The notes below the pieces were generated by a model. The model ran no database searches. It saw nothing but the letters and a program-made list of their open reading frames with translations, and was not told the origin of the DNA. This document shows positions 11,765-24,718 of a DNA stretch of 64,000 nt, piece after piece. The position numbers were made by a program, and so were the translations under genes. The first letter of the stretch is position 1. Each line of letters begins with the position of its first letter. Source of the DNA: Durusdinium trenchii (taxonomy: Eukaryota; Sar; Dinophyceae; Suessiales; Symbiodiniaceae); NCBI GenBank assembly GCA_963970005.1, contig CAXAMN010008335.1:779445-843444 (forward strand), written 5' to 3'.

Positions 11765-14700
11765 TCATGCCGTGCGCATGACCGGGACGCGCGCGAGGAG
11801 GGGGATCTGGAGCCACCGAGACTGGGCCGAGACACCATCGATGGTGCACACCACCCCAAGGAGCAAGACCCAGCTGATCAAAAGCAGCAAAGGTCGATCC
11901 TCACTGGTCCAGTGCCCTCGGCACTGGACCAAGGCGATGAAACCGCGAACATGGTGGAGAATCAGGTGGAACGTGAGGTCAACGAACCCCCCGGATCCAA
12001 TGGAAAGCTGCCCCTTCAAACGAGAAATCCAGAATGGATCATAGAGCCACCATAGACAGTTTCAAGAACATCATGTAGTAGACTCTTGATTAATAACCCC
12101 CCATCTGGGGATTCTAAACCGATGGCAGGAAAAAAAACGGACCCGGCATAAGCACTCCAGTCTGTTTGGCCTCCCAAAATATCCACCATTTGGGAGGTGG
12201 GATAAAGGTTCAAGGGATCAGATTAGCCTTCCGATCCACGAGCATACTAGGAGGTGTTTCGGCAAGGCGGGCTGTCCTGGGTTTTAGATGATCCTAGAAT
12301 GTGTGAAAGCTTTGAGGATGACATCTTGATTCAGGTCTCCAAAATGCAGGTCTCCAAACATGATGCCACATCAAACTCATAGAACAAACCTCGAGCATGG
12401 TTTCCAAGGTTCCATGCAAAATCATGCCTTTGAAACATACAACCTGCCTATGGATTCCATGCAACTTTCCTGACGCATCTTGACGCCCTACTAGGCTTCG
12501 TGCTCCATGATGCTGATGCTGCTTCATACCATACTGGATCGGATCCAAGGCTAGGGTGGAGGCCATCGCTACTGGGTGGAGGCCATTGCTACCGGGGTGA
12601 GGCCATCCCTACTAGATGGCACGGTCATCCTGTCAGAAGACAGGACACAATGAGCAGAACGACCGTCTCTTCGAAAGAGTCGACTTGGAGTGGTGAGAAG
12701 CCTCTTCAACTTCTGACCAAAGCTCCCAGCCCCCAGCTTCGCGGCGTGGCAGAAGCACGCAGTAGACCAAGACCAAGGCAGGCAGCACAATGCTGATCCA
12801 AACTCCACACGTACAGGTGAGCGCCACCTGCAACCGGGTCAGTCACGGTCGGTCCATGTCGGTCAATCCCGGTAGCAAAAACGGTCAAACATGCGCGGTG
12901 ACGCCGAGGTCAGGGCGGGGATGGCCTCACACAAACCTTTCAGATAGAACACCGGAAGAACAATGGAGAACAGAAGCTCCGAACGAAACTGGGTCACTCC
13001 TTGCCCTCCTTGCCCTCCTTGCCCTCCTGGTTCGAGGTCCCGTCCTGAAAGTTGTTGAAGGCATTCCAGCCCACGACCGCAGGAATCAAGCTGGAGGACA
13101 AGGTAAACCAAAGGTTCAACCCGAAGCGGATCGGAAGCTTCGCTGTCCCCAACGGCCTGTCCGCGAAGCCGAACGCGGTCCGGGTGCGCAAAACGAATGG
13201 GGTCCTTGCAACGGAGGGAAGTTGGTGATCTGGGTGATTGGATGTGTTTTCCGGGAAGGTGCCCATGTACCGTTCAAACAGAAGCTATATAGCTGCAATT
13301 TCTTCTATAATAGGTAACTACCGTAGATGGACGAAATATTCAAACATATTCAAACCCTTCCAACCACGTGGACCCCTTCTACCCCAAAGCTCAATGTTAG
13401 AGATCTTGTAGGAGTGCTTCGCCGAATGGAGGAAACAAATCAAACCCTGGAAACACAAAATTCAATCAAGTCATGTTCAACATTGACCTTTGGGGGTCAG
13501 GGGTTGACCAAAGTTATTGATACAGGGGTTTGAATATTTGGTCCATCTACTGCAGTATATCATCCAGAAAGATCAAACAAAGATAAACAAGCCAGGAGTC
13601 ACAAAGGGGTGGCTTTTAGTCCTTAAGTGAGTAGATAATGGGCACCCTTATCCTCTAATAGGCACTGCACTGCTGGAGAAGTGCTCTCCCTCAAACCTCG
13701 CTACTCCTCAGTAAGTCCAGGACGCTGGTGACTCGAGTCTAACAATAAACGACCCCTACTCGATCGTGGAGTTTGAGGTTTTGAACGGGGAAGCGCAGCT
13801 TGCAGCTTAATGCTTTTGGATACAAGCCATCGGTGCGAATCGGCAAGCCATCCATGAACTTGATTGAAGTATTTTATACCTGGTTCTTCAAAGTGACCCA
13901 ACTTGATATCCTGGTTTGAGGTCACAAGTTGGCAATGAAGATGTGATAGAAATCTGTCAGTCCGAGATGCAATAGGCAAAAGTTCCTTGAACACACCAAT
14001 GCCCTTATAGTGAGCTCGTGTGCAATTTTTGCCGGCCACATGGTTGATTATGGAAGTGGATGGCGCGGCTGCTTGGAAGACTACTGCCTTTCGAAAACAA
14101 GGGGTTTTCCTAGTTTTCCATGTTAAGTTATGTTAAGTTAGTGAGTCAAAGTGAAAGACCATTCGAGGAGAGTTCCACCCGTAACCCAGCAATAAGCATG
14201 ATCTCCGCTTGCAAAGTGGGGGAGAAATCCCGCCTCTCTTCGCCGGTCGCCGCTGCCATGAAACCCCAAACTTGCGATTTGCAGGGCAACAGAACCAGTG
14301 GCAATTCCAAGATCATCACGACCGCCATGCCGCCCTGCAAAATGCTGGTGAGAACGTCTGGATACCTGATGCTGGTGAAAACGAAAGAGAAGCGTCTCGT
14401 CCAGACGACACGACACGATCAATCTCCACAATCTCTGCATTGTTTCAAATCAAAGACACCAACATGAACTCCACATGGTCGCGACATTTCTTCACCACCA
14501 TCTTCTAGGACCTTTCGAGGGCCCCCCATGACTGGTCCCTGAATCACATGGAACGAGAACACTTGACGCCTTGGCATGGGTAGACACGTACCTGCAACGA
14601 GGGAACCAACCCCCTTTGGGATTCCAACCCCCTTGGTAGATCCTTAGAGGCGACGACTCAAACTCGAGCAGCTCGGCGCTGCTGAATCCTACCCATCATG

Positions 14701-17700
14701 TAACCAGCAGTGCCAAGACCAATCATCCAGATTGATGAATCGATCCCACAACCCTCTCTGAAAGTCAACATCCACCCAGCACATGAACTGTCTGCTGAGG
14801 ATGGATGTCTTACCATTCATGCCTGAGCTTCTCAAAATTGACGGCGTTGCCCCCCCCCACACACATGCTGCTCTGCAATGGTAGGTCTTTTAATTCTCCA
14901 TCCGCAAAGCTCGAACGAGCACACCTTCGATCGATCGAGCTGTTGTTCGTTTGATTCCCGGGACGCACATTCGATTGATTGGGGGTGTCCAAGGTGTCCA
15001 GGACCCCCGTTTTCGGTCCTGGACCCGCCGGAGCCACCGAGGCGCTTCTGGTCGTAGACGGTGAAGTATTGGAAGGTGACGGCGTCTCCCAGGGCGCCGT
15101 AGTTCGCCAAGGCTAAGAGACAGCAGGTGGAGGCTTGCAGGGCGACGGCCCAAATCGGACACCTGAAGTGGCGCGGAAGTGAGGTGAGAAAGACTGAGAA
15201 AGGCGGAAGGACGGAAGGAGACGGTCCAAACTTTCTGACTCGTGTTGGTCTGACTCGCGCGAGACGCGCGACTCTGACTCGGTCGGAACGCGGAAGGCGG
15301 TCCATAACATCGGTCTTAGGGGGTCATGTTCAGTAGCGTGGGGGGTGGATGGAGAGAACGTGGGGATGTTCAGATCAGCACTGCGCCCCTTTTCAACCAC
15401 CCCGATGTCATGTGGGATATGGAATCTATGCCTGCATTCACCCCTCTTCAACCACTCCGTGGAGTGTCAGCCCGTGGAGTGTCTGGGAATTCGTTGGTAA
15501 TACGTTTGTGCACGGTCACTCCGGACATAGGGTGGAGGAAATGATAACAAGTCTCACCAAGACCCAGGCGCCACTTGGATGCCATGGTCCGCAACGAGGG
15601 CTTCAAATCACCCGCCAGCTGAGGCCTGGAGGTGCACAGGTCACACCAAGCCGAAAGCAAGCGTGAATAGATGTGGTGAAGGGGAACCCTATGGCCAGCT
15701 GGTTCATGGGAGGCTCGTCCGCCTGATGGAGTATTGAATACGAGTAGGGGCCCGGGGGCTTTGCCAAAACATACCTCCCAGCCCTGATCAACCATCTCCC
15801 ATGTTGAGAAGTTGTTCTTGGGCTGAGTGAGGTGGGATCGATGCAATTCCAGTCATAGGATGTCATAGGCAACTTCCCCAAAGTAAGAAGCTCTCGCTCA
15901 TTCGTGGACGTTGGTGACTGCAAAGGGTATGACCTTTCTGGGAAGGCCTGGCAACTCATTAGCAGGCAACTCCTTCAACTCCCAGCAAGAGGCATGATTC
16001 CAGAGTTCGCCAGGCAAGCAGATAACAGCCCAAAGACTGCTGGCAGTCCACTCGGCCGCCAAGCGGTGTGATGTGCCTCAAATCATCTCAAATCCCAAAT
16101 CCCAAGCCGGTCGGACGCAAGTCGCTAGGGACGTGTGCGCGAGTGCCCTTCAAATCCAGTTGTCGCAATTTAGTGGCGAGCAAGTGCGACCGTGTCGCAA
16201 GAAGAAAAGAACACTGGTCAAAGCATCAAGAAGTCCCAAATGCCTCAAATCCTTTCTGAGCAGTAGAGGCCAAGTGTGGGTCTGTTGCATCCTATCGCAG
16301 CTTGTTGTGGAGAGCGACCCTCTCAAGGACTCCTTCGTCTCGACTGAAAACCCTCCATATCCTCCATCTCCTGCCTGACAAAAATCGGACACCAACCATC
16401 ACCCAGGTAGTCTTTACCGCCATCCACCGGCCAAAAACCACACACCGGAACCCCCCTCTCCATCGCGTCAGACTCCAGTGCCACCACCTCCCAGTCCACC
16501 CGTGCGAGGGGCCACCGTTGCGGGGTTGGCTCGAGTCCAAACGAGAAAGCCCTTGAGTACGGCGGTGAGCACTAGAACCACTTTGGTCGCCAGGCTGACC
16601 GCGTTCACGGAGAGGGACAAACCTGCAGGACGTCCGCCGCGACCGGTTCGGCGAGGTGGAGGGGGTGCGCTCGGATCATATCGGAGGCATCGTTCTCATT
16701 GATCGTCAAGGTGTGAGTCAAAGAAACACAAGAAAAACGTCAAGTTGGCTGGGGCACATCCATAGAGCTGCGAGGGGTAGCAGGTGACGAAGACCACCAG
16801 AAAAATGGGAATGCTCAAGTAGCACTCGCTTTGGCAAAGCCAAAAACTGCCGTCGTGCGCACAAAGCACGGGGCAGAGCTGTTCCTCAAATCCAGAATCC
16901 AGGCTCGGAGAACTCGAATTTGGCAGCACTAGTCATGTACGAAGACAAAGGCGTCACACCAAATCATTCTTGCGTGGGATGACCCAAATCCTGCATGGAT
17001 CCTACAATCATATCTATCTCCAAAAAACAAAATCAAATCAGCCTAGTGTAACAAGCTCATTCAATTCCAGAATGTGCAATAAAGTTTACAGGAAACATGA
17101 CCGGAAACCCCTACTTTGGAGGGTGAGAGTATGGATTCCTCTATACTATATAAACCAGGGCGAAAGCGGCATGGTCTACGGCTGCGCCTCTCTCTCAAGA
17201 GGCCGACGTGCACTCCAAGATCTCTTCAGGTCTTCCCACACCGCCCCAGTCTCCTCAGGGTAAAACCAAGCCCCCCCCCAAGCAGTTCCAAAGGAATTAT
17301 TTTTAGATGTTCTTAGTCGCCCAAGTGAGTGGATCATGTGGATCACCCCTTTGGACCTTGTGGATGGGCGGAACTTCGGCGGAACTGCTGGGTTTTTCAC
17401 GGTCTCGGAACTTTGCTTCGCAAGGTCTCGGAGATGAATTCCTGGATGAATTGCACGCAGAAGCCGCCACAGCCCCACAGGAACAGCACGCCGCTCCAGA
17501 CGCTCACGCGCCGTGCCCACGTGGGCAAATCCTCACCTCGAGGGATCATCTTCCATCGAGAAGAAGTGGCCCCTTGATTCTACCGTTGATCCATTGTATA
17601 CTTGTTCAAAACATCTTTGCAAAACATAATTGGGCCCCATCAAAAATAGTATATTCAACGTTTATACTGTTTACTGTAAACACTCCTTGATTCCTTCTTG

Positions 17701-19855
17701 AGTTTTGAAGTGTCCAAACATTGCTACTTGTTCGATGAACATGTACCCGCTCATAACGGATGAACATAGGACATAGGGGTGAGGAAGTGGTGCTCTTTTG
17801 GAAGGCTTAGGCTTCGTGCGGGGTATCCATAGTAGGCTGGCCCTTCAGAAGGCTCCAAAATGAGGTTTGATCCAGCAGCATGGTCAAGCCATGCTCGCTG
17901 ACAAATGTGAAATGTGAACCATTGACTCATTATGTTGCACTGCACTTGCTTACAGGGTTTCCAGTCGCGCTCCTCAACACTTTCGGTTGTCACCAACCTG
18001 GATGGCAACATGTGCCTTGAAAGCTTGAGCATTAAAGAACCTACCATACCTGGGGGTACAACATCATACTGATGCATGCGCAACAAGGATCCATGATGAG
18101 ATCCATTTTCACCAAAACACACACACACACACACATGTAATCACAGGGGACGAATTGATGGCTAGTAGGAGGCCTCATTCCTAAAAGTGATCATGCCAAA
18201 TTCCAATTCATCACCTTTGCCACAGGAAAACATCTGGAAAATAAGACAAAATAAGTAAACTCCCAACATCTCCAATTCCAAACCTTGTTGAAACGTCTTA
18301 GCTCAAGGTCCCAAGAAATGCTCGGAACCCATTGGAGCGGTTTCACATCCATGACCGAGGAATGGATCCCATCTGCGAGGAGGGCGGTTTCCACAGGGAC
18401 CTGGAAACTGGGACCTAATCATGCATGCAATCATTCGTCTGACACAGGCCTTTAAATCTAAAAACAACTTATTATAGACATACAACACCCATCAACACCC
18501 TCCCAAACAATCGATGAAAGACCTTTAAAGAGCTTCCTGGGGCCCCCAAAACGACATGCACACACTCCGTAACCTTTCTACCGCTCCCAGCGGCACATCT
18601 CATCGAAGGTGTGCGCCTTCCGTTGGACACCTCGGTCGGTGCAGCGGGGCGCAGCTCCGAACGAACGGATTCGTTCGCGATGGCGCTCCGCTGCGAGTCG
18701 TGCTCGCGCGCGTCGCGTCGTCCTCCCGTTTCGCCGCCCCGGCGTCCGATCTACCGCGTCCCCAACAAGCGTCCGATCGCTCCGTTCGTCGCGGAGGGCA
18801 GGGCCCAGAGGGTGAAAATCATGACCGGACCGCCTCACCGACCTGTAAGCCCTTCGCGAACGGTCGCATCCTGACGGTGCCTTTGGCCCCTCGCGGTCCG
18901 GTGTAGAAATGAGTCATGGAGGCATATGGAGGCCTCCCACATGAGGTTTCTGCAAGTGTCACGGCTGGTGACCCACTGGTAGAAGAAGGTCCTGAGAACT
19001 GGTTGCTTTTGTGTTGGCCCACTTCGATCCCGATTTAAGATCTATATATGTTGATCTTTGATTTGGCCTGTGTCTAATCTGCATCTTTGCTTGCTCCTAG
19101 GAAACAACATGAAACAACTAGAGCTGCAAGCCCCCACTTCATCGCCAGGCAGCTGGCGGCCATGAGGGCTTGCTGCTCCAAGACCGCGGTGGTTCCCTCC
19201 GCAACGCGCGGGGTTGGATGAGTGCATTTGTGTGGAATTATGCTTATATGCAATTATAGTTACATCAAGTTTCCACATGAAGTTTGGGATCTGTAAATGG
19301 ATCTATCAATATCAAATAGAATCTACCATTGGAGCGATGTGTGGGTTGCTTAGACTAGAATTGCCAACAAGCAGCTCAAAGCGTCAGCACAACCGGTGCG
19401 CCTAACTATAGACACTAAGGATGAAGGCAGGTCTTCAACAGTGGCCAGGAAGTTACGGGCCGCAAGAACCCCACTTTCCCGGACTGTCCTTTCGAAGCTC
19501 CTTTCCTCACGTCACGTTTCCTCCCCCGGTTCGAATCTTCTGGAACAAGTGCATCGCTACTAGTAACAATTGCCTTACTAGGTGGTAACAAGGTTTGCTA
19601 TTAGAAACAATTGCGGAACTCATTTCTCACCGTCCCGTATGACCCTCACAGCCGGAGCAAACATCGAAGGCCCTACGCCGGAGCGACCTTGGTCCGGCTC
19701 GGTCGAAGGCTCGCCATGCGAGCCAGTCCCAGGGCCAAGGGTCCATCGATGCCAGCACCAGCAAGAAGCCCCAGTAGCCACACAGGCGTGGGTAGTAGGC
19801 AACAGTGCCCAAAGTCCCCGAAAGCCCAGAGTTGAAGGAGATCATCACCGCTTGC
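11765..19855 (-). CDS. Amino acid/auxin permease (AAAP, SLC36/38-like) transporter, at least nine exons
   Basis: Integral membrane transporter, family role: proton- or sodium-coupled amino acid transport. Exons in order: 19855-19688, 17536-17422, 16846-16739, 16622-16522, 15162-15038, 14334-14186, 13156-13045, 12827-12702, 11899-11765. The first carries the AAAP opening (SFNSGLSGTLGTVAYYPRLC, matching n..iGtGiLslPyA). Later exons give TM blocks SIPIFLVVFVTCYPSQLYG, VVLVLTAVLKGFLVW, NYGALGDAVTFQYFTVYD (compare GYltFGd.v..nil.sY), MILELPLVLLPCKSQ (compare syPL...P.R), LNLWFTLSSSLIPAVVGW, VWISIVLPALVLVYCVLLP and PLLLLISWVLLLGVVC. The last four exons join exactly in phase (14186/13156, 13045/12827, 12702/11899) and end at a TGA at 11767-11765. 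Donors among these are GT, GA and GC. Earlier junctions do not all match, so one to three exons are missing between 19688 and 14334. Start codon not found. Confidence 0.85.
12549..12616. repeat. Family C repeat
   Basis: Three units of GGTGGAGGCCATCGCTACTG-type, in the last intron of the AAAP transporter. Confidence 0.75.
12996..13029. repeat. 9-bp tandem repeat
   Basis: CTCCTTGCC repeated three to four times, directly after transporter exon 13156-13045; on the minus strand it would read GKEGKE. Confidence 0.8.
13590..13665. mobile_element. Family D element
   Basis: CCAGGAGTCACAAAGGGGTG then GAGTAGATAATGGGCACCC; the right arm is lost. Confidence 0.7.
18119..18136. repeat. (CA)n microsatellite
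   Basis: Nine CA dinucleotides. Confidence 0.9.
19548..19615. repeat. Family C repeat
   Basis: CATCGCTACTAGTAACAATTGCC followed by a partial second unit; just downstream (minus) of the first AAAP exon. Confidence 0.7.
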
Positions 19856-20327
19856 CTGTGAGATGTTCTGGAACCAAGCGCCACACAATGGACAAACAGA
19901 CGCCAACATTCAGCATGTCGTGTCAAAAATGTCCGCTTGAAACAAATGGTTCTGGGATTGCTGTGCAAAAAGTTTTGATGTTTGCCGTCCTTTAAAACTG
20001 GTCACGAGGTGAAAACGCCGCCGAAAGCAAGAACACGTGTGGACCCGGCCCTCTGATGTGCAAGAATACGTGTGGCCTCATAAGGCCGTTGACTCTTAGT
20101 CGCAAGTCCATTCTTGGATGGGGATGGTGTACACCAAGAAACTTCGTGCCGTGGATCTTTGAATAATACACATACAGTGGGCGAAGTGCAGATATTGATA
20201 GAAGATGCTGAAAAATACCCGGTGGTACTGAAACCCAGGGTCAGTACAGGATATTTTCCCAGGGCCCCCTATCTGAAAATATCTGAAAACACCAATCCAT
20301 TAATCCCAAGCTGCCGGAGGGTGAGTC

Positions 20328-20468
20328 CCTTCTCCTCGGGCTCTCCCTCCAGTGAGAAGCTCTCTCGACTCGCCACACGCTCGCCCGGTTCCGCGAGCCG
20401 GTCGCCATGGCCGGGCGTGGGGAGCATATGTTTGAGGCCGGGGCGGCGGAAGACCGCCAGGCATGGAC
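20328..20468 (-). CDS. Candidate exon: hydrophilic N-terminal tail of the transporter
   Basis: A 141-bp exon of 46 codons, highly coding-like on the minus strand: CLAVFRRPGLKHML followed by an acidic, polar stretch (RESFSLEGEPEEK). Acceptor TAG followed by G; a GA or later donor ends it. It lies 470 bp upstream of the first recognisable transporter exon and has the charged character expected before TM1 of AAAP proteins. The phase does not join directly to 19855, so a further small exon or another donor is implied. Confidence 0.5.
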
Positions 20469-20701
20469 CTACTGTAAGTGGAACATGCCTGGCGGTCCAG
20501 GCCAGATGTTGAGAGATCGTTGAGCCGAGAAAAAAAGGACCAGGTTCGATGATTCTATGGACATTGACTTAACTGTCCAAGTTCCACTTCGAACCATTCA
20601 TAGCACATCTGTCCACCGTCGGCCATTGCGTGGGGTTTCTTGGATTCAGAAACCCACACCTGGACGGTTTTGGGAGTTTTGGGTGGGCTTTTCCTTTGCA
20701 G

Positions 20702-20855
20702 GTGTGTATTGCTTGTTGGGTGGATGTTGCGCCAGACTTATTGAAGCCACAGCCAACTGTCCGGGTGCGGAGCGTGCGGGGCGGCATGCTACATATGGTC
20801 AAGTTGATGGCTGGTGAAGACAGCTGGGGCGGGGAGATTGAACAAATTCCGTATG
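20702..20855 (+). CDS. Plus-strand exon of an unrecognised gene
   Basis: Starts after a strong acceptor (TTTTCCTTTGCAG followed by G) and reads about 51 codons with marked purine-first codons: PDLLKPQPTVRVRSVRGGML, then LMAGEDSWGGEIEQIPYG. The minus strand here is low in coding bias. Its donor may be the GA after CCGTATG. If real it starts a gene running away from the transporter, making 20.47-20.70 kb a divergent intergenic segment. No family recognised. Confidence 0.45.
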
Positions 20856-21598
20856 GAATAGAAAACAATGTCCATCTTACGAATGTGATGGTATTCGTCA
20901 GGGGCAGGGGGAATTGACTTGATATGACTTTACACTTGGGGAAGAGATCCGTTTCTGTCTTGAGAAGTGTGGGAGGCCAGCCGAGATACTTTCGCACCAT
21001 CTGGTGGTCCCGGATGGTTCAGGCCACCCACCCTCTTGGGCCCTCCTCGAACAAGTATCCATTCGCACAAGGGGCCAGTCTGGTGGCTGGGTTGGCCAGT
21101 GTCCCTCTGGGATGGTCGGGTCACTGATTCAACAACTCCAAGCATTCCCTTCCCAGTGTCCTACATTGACCCCCCAAACCATCAAAGGTGCCAGTTCCGA
21201 TGGTCTGGGATTGACTCGGTTTGGCTGCCCCCCCCTGAGACTGCCCCGCTTGTCGCTGACCTCTGAGACTGCCCCGCTTTGGCAGCAGCCCATGGCCTGG
21301 CGGGCCGCAAGGAAGCGGCAAGTGGTGCACAGGGCTCAACTGACTCGAAACGAGTTGACCCGTTTCATGTCTTGACCGGACCTCTTATGAGACCGTCACT
21401 ACCCAGGAGCTTGGGTCGTAGAGAGCTAATCACAAACTCCACTTAGCCCGACTCAACATACTCAAACATCATAATGCTTCATAAATGTCCAATTGATTTC
21501 ATTTTGGTGCTATGTCTGCTATGCTGCACAACCGATCCCTAGAGTAGATCCGAATCATTAGGTTCTTATCGATTCCTATCGATGCTTCTTTCACCTTG

Positions 21599-21810
21599 GC
21601 CTTGACTGGTGTTTTCACTAACGCTTGTGACATTGATGCACCTGCAGTGCATGCAGGGGTGAACTCCAACTCATCCGGGATCACAATTTTACAAACGATA
21701 TTGGCTCCAACACCTGAGCCCCACACGGTCGCGCTCAGCAGTCAGGGAGCTGCACGCATGGCGGGAGCAGTCAGCAGCTACGCGGCTTGGGGCTTTGTGC
21801 GAGGTTGGAT
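21599..21810 (+). CDS. Candidate plus-strand exon
   Basis: Part of a 136-codon open frame. The segment ALSSQGAARMAGAVSSYAAW followed by GFVRGWI has very strong coding bias and ends at GTTGGATTG followed by a GT donor. The upstream part of the frame is less biased, so the exon start is unclear. Could belong with the plus-strand exon at 20702. No domain recognised. Confidence 0.35.
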
Positions 21811-22887
21811 TGGTCAGTGCAGAACCGGCAGAACTGGCAAAGTCATACCGACGATTAAGTTTAGTTCAAAAAAACTAAAACCAATTTGCCTCCAAATTGT
21901 TCAACATGTGTTAACTGTTAACCCACCCCAGGGTCCAGTATTTTTGGGGGTTCCACGCTGCTCCGACACCAACCACCTTGTGAGAAGCTGGCCTCCCCTG
22001 CGCTAAAGCCACTAGGAGTCACATATGACATGTATGATGGGCAGAACGCTGCATTACCCAGGAATGGTCAAGAATCAAAGTATGTTGATCTAAATCATTG
22101 GCGGTCCGGTAGGGGGTGCAAGCTGGATCTCATCGTTCGGATAGTTCAACAGTTCTTAGATGTTCGAACAGTGTGGATTACATGGTTCCATAGCTCTGAG
22201 CGGTTCATGGTTTCAATGAATTCGATGATCTGTGAGAATGCACAGAAGACAACCATCTGATCATTGTGTTGCGATCACAGCGTCGCCCAAGCAAAATTGC
22301 AACCTTCTTCGACCCTCTTATACAGTGATCTTCGTTGCAAAGTCAGAAGCTGTTGCAAACAGCCAGGCTTGAGCCGACAGCGTTTGAGATCGTTTGAGGC
22401 GAGAGGCAACTCGGCGACTGCATGTCACTCTGACTCTGGAAGACTGGTCTTCTACTTGACAGTCGGAGAAAAGCAAGTGGATCTTTCTGCTCCAAAGTTG
22501 ATCTACGGATTTGGTTGTGCAATGTATACGGGTGTATGTGCACATGCGTGTTGCATGTTTAAATAGCTTCCACTCCTTCTCCCTCTTAGCACCACCTTCA
22601 ACCTGCTGCGGTTGCTTCCTACGGCCGCCTTTTCGCAGATCGCAGCCATCTAAGCCTTTGCCCGTTCGTATTCCACAGCTGAAACGTCATTCTTCTCCTG
22701 GGGACATTGGGTGGGTCGTCACCAAATGGGTAAGCGCATGCAGGCAGGCGCATGCAGGCGCAAGGTTCTCTGGAAAGCTCCAAGTCAGACTGGCTTGTGG
22801 AGAGGGGCAAAAGTTCATGGAAACCAAACAAGCGAGAACAGGTTTCGACCTTGTTTCAGTCTGTGGCTTGTTTTGGTCTGTGCTACA

Positions 22888-22991
22888 CTCCCTGAAATAG
22901 TCATGGAAGTGGATGGCATGCCCCCTTTGCATAACAATTTTCCTCTACAAACAGGTGGTGGTCGCTCCACTTCCAAGGTTATTTCAGGGAG
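22888..22991. mobile_element. CTCCCTGAAA..ATGGAAGTGGA inverted-repeat element (family E)
   Basis: 104 bp; left end CTCCCTGAAATAGTCATGGA, right end TCCACTTCCAAGGTTATTTC AGGGAG; arms pair over ~30 bp with few mismatches. Confidence 0.88.
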
Positions 22992-23149
22992 CGCAGCGTA
23001 GTTGAACCGACTGGAACCGCCATTCATCGTCATGTTGCTCTCCGCTATTTGGTGGCTGGTCCAAGCAAAGGTGGCGCCCTGCCACAAACCCAAAAAATGC
23101 AAAGGGACGAGACTTCAAGGACATATCTCCTACCAGTTCCAAACCAATG

Positions 23150-23226
23150 CCTGTTGGAGGATGGGGGTGCCCATTATCTACTCACTGCATGGGGGACTAA
23201 AAAAAGACCCTTTGTGCCTCCTGGTG
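23150..23226. mobile_element. Family D element, opposite orientation
   Basis: GGGGGTGCCCATTATCTACT ... GACCCTTTGTGCCTCCTGGTG. Confidence 0.7.
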
Positions 23227-23343
23227 TACGATTGAGCCATTTTGGGCACCAACACCCCCCTTCGAAACCACTTCCAACATCCTCCAACGCACCTGTCAGC
23301 CTGTCTTTCTCGCCTCTTTCTTCGGACCGTCGCGTCGCGAGAC

Positions 23344-23461
23344 CTTGATGCCGTCCAACGCCCCACGTGTTTCGTTCCATGGAACTGCCGCCAAGGGACG
23401 TTCACTTGGATCTCCTCGCCGGGCTCCGGCTTGAGGACGCCCCACTTGTTCACCTCCAAAC
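23344..23461 (-). CDS. Exon of an unrecognised protein
   Basis: A 118-bp exon with excellent minus-strand bias: LEVNKWGVLKPEPGEEIQVN then VPWRQFHGTKHVGRWTAS. Acceptor CCAG followed by G; donor GT at 23343, with GTGGGG a possible earlier donor. The alternation of charged and aromatic residues suggests a folded beta-rich domain, but I do not recognise the family. A plus-strand frame over the same bases lacks coding bias. Confidence 0.5.
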
Positions 23462-24565
23462 CTGGCTTGCGGGATTCGTGATTCGTCCAAACCGACCTGG
23501 CAGGTGAGTCAAGAGAAGGGGGAGAGTGGTTGACACCTGAAAAATGAAGATAGAAGAGACATGAATTAGACTACCTGGACCTAGGACCTAGGAGGTCGAC
23601 CTTCCAGATTTTGTTGTGAGAGGTGCTCTTTTCTGCGCCACTGATCAGAGACGAATCCAGCAGGTCAGAGGCTCCCGCAGTAGGAGGGCCTCCGTTTTCG
23701 GTTCAGGATCTTGGTGCAGCGCCCAGGATAGAAACACCCACCCAGGATAGAAAAAGGTCCCCATCAGTCAGCAAGAACCAGCGGTTCCGTGCGATTTCTT
23801 GAGGTTGAATCGAAGGAGACCAGTTGAAGAAAACCCAAGAACCACAACCTTTTTTCATGTTTTGCCAAGTTCAGCTAGGAAGCCAAGACTGCCTCAACTT
23901 GTTGGGTATGTGCTTGAACCGATCAGAAGCCTAAGTAGCCTTGAAAGTAATCGGTGACATCAAAGTGATATCCCATTTTACCACTCCAGCCCCGGCGCAT
24001 GGTAACGTGGAGGGGGCCACGCATGGTGCCCTTGTGCATCACCTGAGGCCAACACCGCGAGTGCTTATATATAGGCTTAGCGGCTTAGCTGGCTGGTGGG
24101 ATGGTGCTAAAAGAGCATGATGGTGGATGGTGATGGTGGATGTGCTGATGAGCACCCACCCAAACATCTCTCCCAGGTCTTCTAGCCTTCTAGTTCTTCA
24201 ATGTTCTTCACCTACATGACATCTGCTCCATCCACACGTGATGTCATGATCTCACCAGCTTGCTCCTCCTCCTTCACAGCATCCCGCCATCTCCCGCACA
24301 CCTGCTCCACCAATCACATCCCATCACCCATCAAATCCCAGTGACGATCAGCGCGTTTTGGACGCGAAGAATGGCTCCAGGCTTACAGAGCTCCACCTGT
24401 GGCCACACGACACAAGGCCAGTGGCGGAATGGCATGCGCCATAACCAGGATTGACCCGGAACACCTGGCACGTTGGGCACCGGAACTCGGTATTGGTGTT
24501 ATTATTTTCGCTGAGCACAATTATGGTTGAATGGCTCATCTTCAGACTCATAGCCGCGCCGTGGC

Positions 24566-24718
24566 CAGTCTCGCGCTTTGTTGCTTGGGGCCTCCAAATC
24601 GAGGCCAAAGCCTCTCCAGTTGAGAGAGGGTAACCATGGGGGTTCCTCGCCGTGGCGAACCCATGGCCACGTTCGAAGGACTCTCCCACTCCGAGCTACA
24701 CGGCCACGGCCACCGAGC
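24566..24718 (-). CDS. Exon of an unrecognised protein
   Basis: A 153-bp, 51-codon exon, phase 0 at both ends, starting after GTGAG followed by G and ending at a GC donor. Core: SSEWESPSNVAMGS and TPMVTLSQLERLWPRFGGPK. Strong minus-strand bias. It may lie in the same gene as the exons at 25.1 and 23.4 kb. Confidence 0.45.

Noticed and set aside
11684-12055. A 124-codon plus-strand frame, purine-rich and protein-like.
   Set aside because: It is antisense to the last AAAP exon (11899-11765), whose phase, TM segment and splice join are better supported.
18556-18906. GC-rich frames on both strands ending at a GTAAGC site.
   Set aside because: Bias is equal on both strands and the segment includes GCGTCCGATCGCTCCGTTCG, part of the long family C repeat, so coding cannot be claimed.
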